Source: an uncultured Thermomicrobiales bacterium
Lineage (GTDB): Bacteria; Chloroflexota; Chloroflexia; Thermomicrobiales; UBA6265
Reading direction: 5' to 3'
DNA length: 23,860 nt
Assembly (NCBI GenBank): GCA_902806355.1
Contig: CADCWI010000080.1
Location: 1 to 23,860, forward strand
The notes beneath the pieces were generated by a model. The model worked only from the letters and a program-made list of their open reading frames with translations, was not told the DNA's origin and did not search any database. Position numbers and translations under genes: made by a program. How positions within the stretch are numbered: position 1 is the stretch's first letter; the number at the start of each line of letters is the position of its first letter. This document shows, in pieces, positions 8,119 to 14,755 of this stretch.

Positions 8119-8922
8119 TCAGGCGATGGTAAGGACGGCACCATGGGTGAGGGCGGGATCGATCGTGCGCTCGCCACCTTGCCCACGCAGCGTGACCATC
8201 ACTGGAACCTCGCCACGTTCGGCGACGACCCGGCCGAGGTTGGAATCCGCCACGGCGGCGGTAACGAGATCGAGGTGAACCGTGGTGTCCCCGGTGGTGG
8301 AGACCACATCGAACCGGCGACCACGCCCGGTATCGCGGGCGTTGGCGATCAGTTCCTCACCTTCCGTCCCGGTCAGGCGTGCGTAGTCTTGGACGGCGGC
8401 GTCGAGATTATCGACCACGATCGTGATCCCCGCCACGCCGGAGACACCGTTGGCATGCACGGCGGCATTGCCTGAGGGGACACGCAGGGAGCGATCGTTG
8501 GTGGAGTGGCAGTAGAACGGAAGCGATGGGGAGGCTCCGGGCCCGAATTGGAGGTTTCGCCACCCGACCCGCTGTCCATCGGGCCGGGTGCGCCCGCCGG
8601 CACGCGGCTCCGGGACATCAAGCCCGGATGCCCGGAGCCGGGCGACTTCGGCGTCGAGGTCATCGGTCCGAAGCGCATAGTCGACAAAGCCTTCGCCCGC
8701 CTGGAACCGTCGCCACCAGTCGGTGTCGACCGGGGCATTTGGGTTCCGCCAGGCGATCAACTCGAAGTAGGAGCCATCCGCAAAGGCGACGAGCGCGTTA
8801 TGGGTGATGCCACCGGTATGCTCGCCGCCGGGCGTGACCGTGAATCCGGCTCGCTCGTAGTCGGTGGTTGCTTGGTCCAGGTCGCGGACCCCGATCACGA
8901 TATGATCGATTCCGGTTGGCAT
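8119..8922 (-). CDS. Glyoxalase-like VOC-superfamily protein (Glyoxalase_3 type)
   Basis: Two-domain vicinal-oxygen-chelate protein, 267 aa. The N-terminal module begins with GIDHIVIGVRDLDQATTDYERAGFTVTPGGEH, the hallmark of this family (metal-ligand-type His7). An ALVAFADGSYFELIAW segment follows near residues 44-59, and a second, weaker repeat, GVAGITIVVDNLDAAVQDYARLTG, lies around residues 165-190. It probably acts in the cytosol as a lyase, isomerase or dioxygenase-like enzyme, or as a binding protein; the substrate is not deducible. Two ATGs compete (8928 and 8922). I chose 8922 because GAAGAGG then lies 6 nt upstream, whereas at 8928 it abuts the codon. It converges on the heliorhodopsin gene with a 54-bp gap, and may be co-transcribed with the small membrane protein gene upstream. 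Confidence 0.82.
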   Translation of the reverse strand: MPTGIDHIVIGVRDLDQATTDYERAGFTVTPGGEHTGGITHNALVAFADGSYFELIAWRNPNAPVDTDWWRRFQAGEGFVDYALRTDDLDAEVARLRASGLDVPEPRAGGRTRPDGQRVGWRNLQFGPGASPSLPFYCHSTNDRSLRVPSGNAAVHANGVSGVAGITIVVDNLDAAVQDYARLTGTEGEELIANARDTGRGRRFDVVSTTGDTTVHLDLVTAAVADSNLGRVVAERGEVPVMVTLRGQGGERTIDPALTHGAVLTIA

Positions 8923-8993
8923 GGTCATCCTCTTCCGTTGTGACTGTGCCGGGGTTCGGCATGACGCTGGAAAGGCTACCCAATGTCAGGCGA

Positions 8994-9134
8994 TCAGAAG
9001 AGATTCAGGATGACGTTGAGGATGATCGTCAAAATGACGGACGCGAGCAGGGACACGATTAGGCAGCCTGGTGAGCAGCCATAGACCTGGACCCTGCCGT
9101 CCCTGAAGCTTCTTGGCTCGAACAACGATCGCAT
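8994..9134 (-). CDS. Probable 46-residue membrane protein
   Basis: Short gene, 46 aa. The first 20 residues are basic and polar (MRSLFEPRSFRDGRVQVYG), followed by CSPGC and one strongly hydrophobic helix (about residues 25-46, LIVSLLASVILTIILNVILNLF). The start ATG at 9134 has GAGG at 9147-9144, 9 nt away. Small proteins with a Cys/Gly turn followed by an LTxxLNxxL-type terminal helix recur in GC-rich Gram-positives and Chloroflexota, but I cannot name a family. It lies 71 bp upstream of the VOC gene on the same strand. A longer in-frame start (9194) adds an unlikely polar extension. Existence is probable, not certain. Confidence 0.5.
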   Translation of the reverse strand: MRSLFEPRSFRDGRVQVYGCSPGCLIVSLLASVILTIILNVILNLF

Positions 9135-9315
9135 ATTGGGGAACCTCGACGGCGGCCCATCTCGCGCCAACCGCGTAGCGGAAACATTCGACAACCGTAC
9201 TCACGATGTTGATGACGAAGAGTTTGCCCAAGGCAGCCAGCAGAAATCCAGGTACGTGACTGGAATCGTTGGGTCGCCATCCAGTTGCGTGGTGTGCGCC
9301 ATCCTGACAAAGAGA

Positions 9316-9343
9316 TGACCACGCTGGCATGCCAGCGTGGTCA
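9316..9343 (-). terminator. Palindromic terminator downstream of the WGxxGxxG gene
   Basis: Perfect 28-bp palindrome (14-bp arms, centre at 9329/9330). On the minus strand it begins 25 nt after the stop of the small secreted protein gene and is followed by TCTCTTT, a partial U tract. This fits an intrinsic terminator for the minus-strand cluster. Confidence 0.6.
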
Positions 9344-9367
9344 CCGTTACAGCGTTTCCAAATGCCG

Positions 9368-9664
9368 TTAGACGCGCCGGTCAGTGGTCGTGCGCTCTAC
9401 CCGGCGTGCTTCGGTACCGCCGCGCCGCGCGAGACCGGCGAGGCCCGCTAGTCCGGCCAGGCCGAGCCATCCCCAATCGAATCCGTCGTCCTCTTCCTCT
9501 GCCGGCACCGCTTCCACTGTCTCCGGTGTCTCCACATCCGTTTGCTGGGCGGGAGTGGAAACCTGGGCGGACACTGGACCTGATACGGCGATGCCTATAC
9601 CAAAGGCAAGGGCGAGGGCCGTAGAACGAATCGTCTTGCTGAGTTCTGGTGTTCGTGACTCCAT
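9368..9664 (-). CDS. Secreted small protein with WGxxGxxG-type C-terminal motif
   Basis: Protein of 98 aa. A Sec-type signal peptide (hydrophobic residues about 15-33, cleavage near VSAQV) is followed by a short acidic, Pro/Glu-rich spacer (about residues 36-60). The C-terminal segment WGWLGLAGLAGLAGLARRGG matches the WGxxGxxG-type motif: a Gly/Leu hydrophobic stretch ending in arginines, resembling a C-terminal sorting or anchoring signal. The start ATG at 9664 has AGGAG about 9 nt upstream. The family has no known biochemical function, and processing or anchoring by a dedicated protease is inference by analogy with other CTERM signals. It is the last gene of the minus-strand cluster, separated from the DUF3618 gene by a long inverted repeat, so it may have its own promoter. 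Confidence 0.75.
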   Translation of the reverse strand: MESRTPELSKTIRSTALALAFGIGIAVSGPVSAQVSTPAQQTDVETPETVEAVPAEEEDDGFDWGWLGLAGLAGLAGLARRGGTEARRVERTTTDRRV

Positions 9665-9709
9665 TGGGCGTCTCTCCTGTTGTCGTAAGTGATACGTTCG
9701 GCCATTCCG

Positions 9710-9767
9710 CTGTCTGTTCCAGCACGTCCGCCAGCGATTTCCCGGGCGGACGTGCTGGAACAGACAG
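9710..9767. repeat. 23-bp perfect inverted repeat between two minus-strand genes
   Basis: Arms 9710-9732 and 9745-9767 are perfectly complementary, with a 12-nt loop (AGCGATTTCCCG). Neither strand has a T run after the distal arm, so it does not look like a standard intrinsic terminator. It lies between the DUF3618 stop (9831) and the RBS of the next gene. It could be a Rho-protective or processing hairpin, a protein-binding site or a small non-autonomous element. Confidence 0.7.
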
Positions 9768-9830
9768 TGTGGAGCGATCCCAAGGGAATACGCTCCCGAC
9801 TTACGATCGACCTGATCGGCGAACGCGTGC

Positions 9831-11036
9831 TTACTCTTCGGGCGTGAGCCCCTGATACTTCGCTTCCTTTTCAGCTGCTGTGCCAGCTTCTTCAGCTACC
9901 CGCTGAACTTTCTGGACGAGATCCGTCGCTCCTGTTTGGGCGCGCTCCACCAGCTTGTCCCGCGTGCCGCCCATGAGCTTCTGCTCGCGTGGCGTCACGG
10001 GTACGATCATGCCTGCCGCGCTGCCGACCGCCAACGCCACAGCACCAGCGGCAAGCGGGTTCTGGGTCACCGACTGTTGGACCTGTGTCGAGAGCTGCTT
10101 GACCTGGGTGCCCAGGTTGCCAGTCAGCTGTGTTACCTGGCTGGTCACGGTAGACGCTGCCTGCGTCGTCTGATCGGCGACGGTACCGGCTGCGCCCTGC
10201 ACCTGGTCGACAGCCTTGCCGGCGACTTCCTGCGCCTGGTCAGCGACGGTGCCAGCGGCGTCCATTGCCTGGCTGGCGGTGTCCTTGACCTGACCGGTCA
10301 CCGCGCCCGTTGCGTCCTTGACCTGATCGGTAGCACTCGCCGACCCCGCCGACGAGGACGAGCTCGTGGAAGTCGAGCTTGGCGTCGACGAAGTCGATGT
10401 CTGGGAGCTGCCCTTGCCACTCATCATGAGCCAGCCGAGTCCAAGACCGGCTAGTGCGGCTGGTCCCGGGTTCTGCTTGACCCTTGTTATCAGGCCTGAA
10501 CCGAAACTCTTTGTTGATTCGCTTGTTGTTTGCGCCATGCGTTCCACCTTTCCGATAGTTGCGTCGCGGGCTGCGAACCGTGCCTGGTCGCCCAGTTCAC
10601 GAATCGCCGCCTTGGCTTGCGTGATTGCGTGATCAATGGTCTCTTGTGCAAGGTCCCGTGCCTGGTCCGAAACGGTAGGAAGCGCCGCTTTGGCCTGCTC
10701 GATCGCATGATCGACGGTTTCAAGCGCCGCAACCCGTGCAATCTCGCTCCACTCTTCGGCGGTTGTCTTGACCTCTTCCAGAACCTCCATCACCGCGTCT
10801 TTGGCGTCTTCGGTGACCTCGGTAGCGGTCTCTTTCGCCTCTTCGACCACTCGTTCCGGAACGAGGCGCTCCTGGATCTGTTCGATGGTCTCGCTCATGT
10901 GATTGCGAGTGCGTTCGATCTCCTGCGCCTCGACAGGGACATCCTCCACCTCCAGCGGATCGGATGCCGAGAGCCTGGCGCTCCGGACTCGCACACCGTC
11001 ATCGCGCCTGTTCAGCTTGCCTGCTCCTTGATCCAT
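9831..11036 (-). CDS. DUF3618 protein with long amphipathic LEA/apolipoprotein-like repeats
   Basis: Membrane-associated protein of unknown function, 401 aa. The start ATG at 11036 lies inside the end of the upstream holin-X gene and has a strong AAGGAGG with a 7-nt spacer. The DUF3618 signature IERTRNHMSETIEQIQERL spans about residues 40-58. Charged helical segments follow (60-160), including a 26-residue tandem duplication (107-132/133-158). A hydrophobic NPGPAALAGLGLGWLMM segment (189-205) precedes a Ser/Thr-rich linker (207-233). A long Ala/Val/Gln/Asp amphipathic repeat (236-325, VKD/AAGTVADQ units) then leads to a second hydrophobic NPLAAGAVALAVGSAAGMIVP segment (326-346). Two NPxxA membrane segments flanking coiled amphipathic helices suggest a membrane-surface scaffold or stress protein; this is inference. 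Confidence 0.85.
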   Translation of the reverse strand: MDQGAGKLNRRDDGVRVRSARLSASDPLEVEDVPVEAQEIERTRNHMSETIEQIQERLVPERVVEEAKETATEVTEDAKDAVMEVLEEVKTTAEEWSEIARVAALETVDHAIEQAKAALPTVSDQARDLAQETIDHAITQAKAAIRELGDQARFAARDATIGKVERMAQTTSESTKSFGSGLITRVKQNPGPAALAGLGLGWLMMSGKGSSQTSTSSTPSSTSTSSSSSAGSASATDQVKDATGAVTGQVKDTASQAMDAAGTVADQAQEVAGKAVDQVQGAAGTVADQTTQAASTVTSQVTQLTGNLGTQVKQLSTQVQQSVTQNPLAAGAVALAVGSAAGMIVPVTPREQKLMGGTRDKLVERAQTGATDLVQKVQRVAEEAGTAAEKEAKYQGLTPEE

Positions 11037-11410
11037 TCCTGATCCTCCTTGAGCGTTTCAATGGTGCGGCGCGGTAGCAGGTCAGCATTCTTGAGCGCTG
11101 AGATCGCGCGCATGATGAGGGCGGCACCGACTCCGAGGAAGACGACGCTGACAATCAGCGCGGCCACCCACGTTGGCAGGCCAAGTGCCCCAAGAGCGAG
11201 GATCAACGTGGCAATAACCGCCAGCAGACCGGCAAGCAGCAACGCTCCACCAACAACGAGCATCGCGGCATCCCTGCCGAGCCGCGATGCTCGCTCACCG
11301 ATCTCGCTCCCGGCAAGCTGCAGTTCCTGCCGCACCAGCGTGCTGGTGTCCTGAGCGAGGTCCGCGAACAAGTCCCCCAGAGAGCGCTCTTCCTGACGCT
11401 CTTGCGACAT
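11012..11410 (-). CDS. Holin-X/DUF1469 family membrane protein
   Basis: Small membrane protein, 132 aa, of the Actinobacterial Holin-X (phage holin superfamily III) family. An N-terminal amphipathic region with the typical LFADLAQDTSTLVRQELQLAGSEIGERA block (14-41) precedes two transmembrane helices (about 49-75 and 79-100) and a basic or charged tail. Despite the family name, these chromosomal genes are usually not in prophages, and no phage gene is nearby. Role unknown; envelope stress or membrane organisation is a guess from neighbours. Its ATG shares an A with the TAA stop of the upstream gene (TAATG), and its 3' end overlaps the DUF3618 start by 25 nt, so three genes form one coupled operon. 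Confidence 0.88.
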   Translation of the reverse strand: MSQERQEERSLGDLFADLAQDTSTLVRQELQLAGSEIGERASRLGRDAAMLVVGGALLLAGLLAVIATLILALGALGLPTWVAALIVSVVFLGVGAALIMRAISALKNADLLPRRTIETLKEDQEWIKEQAS

Positions 11411-12198
11411 TACCGCTCCTCCGCTCTCGTCGAGGAATCAGTCCGGTCGAGCGACGACCCTTCCAGGTCCGCGTCATCCAGCATCACATCCGCTTCGAGC
11501 ATCGTGTCGTCCAGCAAGACGTCCGACTCAAGCGTCACGTCATCCACCACCACCAACTCGTCGTACTCGATTGGCGCTTCGATCGATGCCTCAAGCGCGG
11601 CATTCTCCTCGGCGGACGGGTATGGATTCGTATTGTCGAAGTCGCTTACGGCGGTAGAAGTCATCGAAGACGATGTGGATTCCGATTCAGAGCTCGACGG
11701 CCCACCCTCGTTCGATGAGCTGGACGTTTGCTCCTGCTTCTTGGCTGAGGTCGTCAGGAAGCGGGCACCCAGGAATCCCAGCGCCGTCGCCCCGGCCACG
11801 AAGACTCCGGGCCTGGTCTGGGCGAGCGTTCTGGCTTCCTGGACAACCTTGTCGACATCTTGTTCACGCAGCGTGCCGGACCATCCCTCGAGCCGGTCGG
11901 CGAACCCGTTGATGGACTCAGCGATCCCGGCCCTGTCCTGGTCCTTGACCTGATCGCCGGCCGTGCGAAGCAGCTTGGCCACCGTCTCGATACCGCCCGC
12001 AGCCGTTTCAAGCCGCGATGTCAACTGAGTCGATGCCTGCTCCTTGACCTGGTCTTTGAGCCCTGTCACGGTATCCTGGACCTGATCAACCGCTTCTGAC
12101 GCCGTGGCGCCTACACCAGCATCGGATGCAGACGATCCGGAACTTCCGTTGCTGCCGTCCTTCTTCGAAGACTTCGATGATTTCTCTGACGTGGCCAT
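11410..12198 (-). CDS. Hypothetical membrane-associated protein with acidic 11-residue C-terminal repeats
   Basis: Not assignable to a named family, 262 aa. The start at 12198 (MATSEKSSKSSKKDG) has GGGGGAAG just upstream; an open frame to 12354 lacks such a site. Layout: Ser/Lys-rich disordered head (1-30), amphipathic helical region with VDQVQDTVTGLKDQVKEQA and similar units (36-128), one hydrophobic segment beginning RPGVFVAGATALGFLGARFL (129-148) that resembles membrane segments of DUF883- and DUF3618-type proteins, a Ser/Glu-rich linker (150-200) and a strongly acidic tail. The tail contains an 11-residue repeat (LESDVLLDD/LEADVMLDD, 221-247). It is the first gene of the coupled cluster with holin-X and DUF3618, whose repeated helices it resembles in composition; a joint structural role is inferred. 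Confidence 0.8.
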   Translation of the reverse strand: MATSEKSSKSSKKDGSNGSSGSSASDAGVGATASEAVDQVQDTVTGLKDQVKEQASTQLTSRLETAAGGIETVAKLLRTAGDQVKDQDRAGIAESINGFADRLEGWSGTLREQDVDKVVQEARTLAQTRPGVFVAGATALGFLGARFLTTSAKKQEQTSSSSNEGGPSSSESESTSSSMTSTAVSDFDNTNPYPSAEENAALEASIEAPIEYDELVVVDDVTLESDVLLDDTMLEADVMLDDADLEGSSLDRTDSSTRAEER

Positions 12199-12428
12199 GC
12201 TTCTTCCCCCGATATCGAGACGAAAATAAACCGAGATACCAAGCGATCCCGCAGGACCCCGATAGTCATTCAGCGCACCGAATGGTCGCCCACCAATCAG
12301 TTGAATATCGTTAAGAGCACATGGTGTGCCATGCTTGCGATACAGACGCGGCAATTGGGATCATCGGATTCCTCCGGAACCGGCAGGCGAACCATCCGTC
12401 GGGCGGTGGAGGGAGATCGGGAGACGAC
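12199..12428. promoter_or_regulatory. Divergent promoter region between the DUF3618 cluster and the ABC-2 exporter
   Basis: These 230 bp separate two divergently oriented units and must carry the promoter of the minus-strand cluster and that of the exporter. The stretch 12215-12235 is locally AT-rich, which is unusual here, but I could not define a convincing -35/-10 pair. Confidence 0.35.
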
Positions 12429-13478
12429 GTGGCGATCATCGATGTCGACTCGCTGTCGAAGGAGTTCCGCCAGCCAAAGCGGTTCTCGGGGACGTTCGGC
12501 ACGGTCCGCACGCTCCTCACCCGCGAGTACACCACCCGGATGGCGGTGAACGATGTCTCCTTCTCGATCGAGGAAGGCGAGGCCGTCGGCTACGTTGGAC
12601 CCAACGGCGCCGGAAAATCAACGACGATCAAGATGCTGACCGGCATCCTGGTTCCAACCTCCGGGCACGTCCGCGTCGATGGCCGGATTCCGCACCAGCA
12701 CCGGCGCGAGAACGCGCGGAGGATCGGCGTCGTGTTCGGGCAGCGAAGCCAGCTGTGGTGGGACCTTCCGGTGCGCGATTCCTACGAGCTGCATCAGCAT
12801 GTCTATGACATCCCGCCTGCCCGCTTCCGCGACAACCTGGGCTTCTGCCGGGACGTGCTCGATCTCGACCCGTTCATCGACTCGCCCGTGCGGCAGCTCA
12901 GCCTCGGCCAGCGAATGCGTGCGGAGTTGGCCCTCGCGCTCCTCCATGAGCCGGCGATCCTGTTCCTCGATGAACCGACAATCGGGCTCGACGTACTCGC
13001 CAAGGACCGGATTCGCGACTTCCTGAAGACGATCAACCGGGAGCGCAGGGTGACGATCATCCTGACGACCCATGACCTCAAGGATATCGAGGAGATCTGC
13101 CCCCGCCTGATCGTGATCAATTTCGGGCAGGCGATCTTCGACGGAACTGTTCGGGAGCTCAAGGCCCGGCTCGGAAACCAGCGGCTGGTCAAGGTCGAAT
13201 TCGAACACGATCCTGGCCCAGTCGTGCTGGACGGCGCGGAGCTGGTGGCCGACGACGGAACCCGGAAGACGTTCAGCTTCGATCGGGAAGAGACGACCGC
13301 GCTCGATCTCCTGACCCGGTTGTCCGGCCGCTTTCCGATCTCCGACGTCTCCCTCGAAGAGGTCGGGATCGAGGAGGTGATCCGTCAGCTCTACCAGGAC
13401 ATGGGACGAGAGACGCTGGAGGCATCGAGCGTTCCGGAGCTGGACACCTGGACGCGCGGCCGGGTCGTCACCCGATGA
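12429..13478 (+). CDS. ABC-2 exporter ATP-binding protein (viologen-exporter-like, COG4586 type)
   Basis: Cytosolic ATPase of an ABC-2 exporter, 349 aa. I chose GTG at 12429 (MAIIDVDSLSKEF) with GGGAG just upstream; a longer frame from 12321 has no ribosome-binding site and adds a non-family leader. Walker A is GPNGAGKST (57-65), the Q-loop is near VVFGQR (105), the signature is the variant LSLGQ (157-161) typical of this subfamily and Walker B is ILFLDE (177-182). The H-loop His is in TTHDL. The segment TFGTVRTLLTREYTTRMAVNDVSF before Walker A is also typical. Related systems were implicated in viologen export in cyanobacteria; the substrate here is unknown. The stop overlaps the first permease start (ATGA). 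Confidence 0.9.
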   Translation: MAIIDVDSLSKEFRQPKRFSGTFGTVRTLLTREYTTRMAVNDVSFSIEEGEAVGYVGPNGAGKSTTIKMLTGILVPTSGHVRVDGRIPHQHRRENARRIGVVFGQRSQLWWDLPVRDSYELHQHVYDIPPARFRDNLGFCRDVLDLDPFIDSPVRQLSLGQRMRAELALALLHEPAILFLDEPTIGLDVLAKDRIRDFLKTINRERRVTIILTTHDLKDIEEICPRLIVINFGQAIFDGTVRELKARLGNQRLVKVEFEHDPGPVVLDGAELVADDGTRKTFSFDREETTALDLLTRLSGRFPISDVSLEEVGIEEVIRQLYQDMGRETLEASSVPELDTWTRGRVVTR

Positions 13479-14263
13479 GTGCCTACCGGCTGTATCTCGC
13501 CAAGTCGTTCAAGAAGAACGCGGCATACCGATCAGCGGCGTGGATTCACGTCGTCGCCAGCATGGTGTCGATCTGGATCCAGGTCTCGGTCTGGACGGCC
13601 TTGATCGGGGGAGGATCGGCCGATGGCATCACCCGGGACCAGATGGTGACCTATGCGATCCTCAACTCCGCGATGTACGCGGCGCTGATGACCGGGTTGT
13701 ACAGCGAGGTTGATGGCCGGCTGCGCAGCGGCGACATCGGGATCGACCTGCTGCGGCCGGTGCGCTATCCGCTGATGCTGCTCGCCGACCAGCTTGGGCG
13801 GGCAGCCTACCGGCTCCTCTTCATGGTTATCCCGACCGTGGTGCTGGCGGCGGTCGCCTTCGGGTTCAGCCCACCGGCGTCGCTGGCAGCCGCGGTCGGG
13901 TACATCCTCGTCCTGCCGCTCGCGATCGCGATCTCGTATGCGATCGGCTACCTGATCGCGCTGCTCGCCTTCTGGTTCCTGACCACCTTCCATTTCAGCT
14001 GGGCGATCGGGGCTCTGGTCACCGTCTTCTCGGGATCGGTGCTGCCGCTGTGGTTCTTTCCTGGTCGCTGGGAACTCGTCGCGAGGGCGCTGCCGTTCCA
14101 GTTTCTCGGGTTCGTTCCGGCGGCGGCATGGATGGGTGAGCTGTCGGGGGTCGACCTGATCCTGACCTGGCTGCTGGGAGCGGCGTGGGCGGCCGCGATC
14201 TTGGGCCTGACCACGTGGCTGTGGACGCGTGCGATCACGCGCCTCGTCGTCCAGGGAGGATGA
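13475..14263 (+). CDS. ABC-2 exporter permease 1 (COG4587-like)
   Basis: Integral membrane subunit, 262 aa, with about six transmembrane helices. The RLYLAKSFKKNAAYRSAAW start and the SGDIGIDLLRPVRYPLMLLADQLGRA block (about residues 87-112) are characteristic of ABC-2 permeases that pair with this type of ATPase. A long hydrophobic stretch (115-170) and an SWAIGALVTVFSGSVLPLWFFP segment follow. The start codon overlaps the ATPase stop (ATGA at 13475-13478), so the two are translationally coupled. The second permease of the complex is displaced by about 490 bp. Confidence 0.87.
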   Translation: MSAYRLYLAKSFKKNAAYRSAAWIHVVASMVSIWIQVSVWTALIGGGSADGITRDQMVTYAILNSAMYAALMTGLYSEVDGRLRSGDIGIDLLRPVRYPLMLLADQLGRAAYRLLFMVIPTVVLAAVAFGFSPPASLAAAVGYILVLPLAIAISYAIGYLIALLAFWFLTTFHFSWAIGALVTVFSGSVLPLWFFPGRWELVARALPFQFLGFVPAAAWMGELSGVDLILTWLLGAAWAAAILGLTTWLWTRAITRLVVQGG

Positions 14264-14755
14264 AGATGCCGCTGGTGACGGGTGATGTCTTGGTGCTCGC
14301 CTCTATCCTGCCGGTCCTGACGTAGTGGCTGGTCTTGTGCCAGCCACTACGTCAGGACCGGCAGGATAGAGGCCACTACCGACCGACGGATCAGGATCGC
14401 TGCTACCAGTCGGCGAGGCACGTCCATCGATGGTGCAATCGGATGGACTCCGGGCTGGCGCTTGAACACGCTCGAAAGCCCATTCAAGCGGATGCGTAAT
14501 GTTTGATGCCGTGGAAACGTCTGCCGCCGTCATCGAGAGCAAAGCGATGGGCCAAATCCACATGGTCCCAGTGAAATTACCTGGGAACGATCTCCGCGTG
14601 GAGCGCATTCGAAACCGTCGGATCAGGGCTGAGCGACGAAAGCGAGAGCGTATGCGAGTGTCGGCGGGCAAGGAGGTGCGGCTGCGCCACACAGGGACCG
14701 ATGCGCTGCTGATACACGATCGTCCCCTACAACGGCGGGCTGGAGGCGTAGGCCG
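14264..14755. other. 490-bp interruption between the two permease genes
   Basis: Partner permease genes of this exporter class normally adjoin. Here 492 bp intervene, with a 34-bp perfect hairpin near the left end and a 86-codon open frame (14499-14759) on the right. The inserted DNA has visibly weaker G/C preference at third positions in that frame than the flanking genes. The permease RBS (GGAGG, 14742-14746) is preserved. I recognise no transposase, terminal repeats or target duplication. Confidence 0.5.
14299..14373. repeat. 34-bp perfect inverted repeat inside the exporter operon
   Basis: Arms 14299-14332 and 14340-14373 are perfectly complementary with a 7-nt loop (TCTTGTG). There is no T tract on either strand beyond the arms. 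Its length and perfection suggest recent origin or strong selection. It may limit read-through into the second permease gene or be the core of a small mobile element. Confidence 0.75.

Noticed and set aside
8986..9330. 114-codon minus-strand frame with a partly hydrophobic stretch
   Set aside because: It begins inside the palindromic terminator, has no ribosome-binding site and competes with the better-supported 46-residue gene in another frame.
11012..11410. Prophage, suggested by the holin-X gene
   Set aside because: Members of this family are common chromosomal membrane proteins. No endolysin, capsid, integrase or tail gene is nearby.
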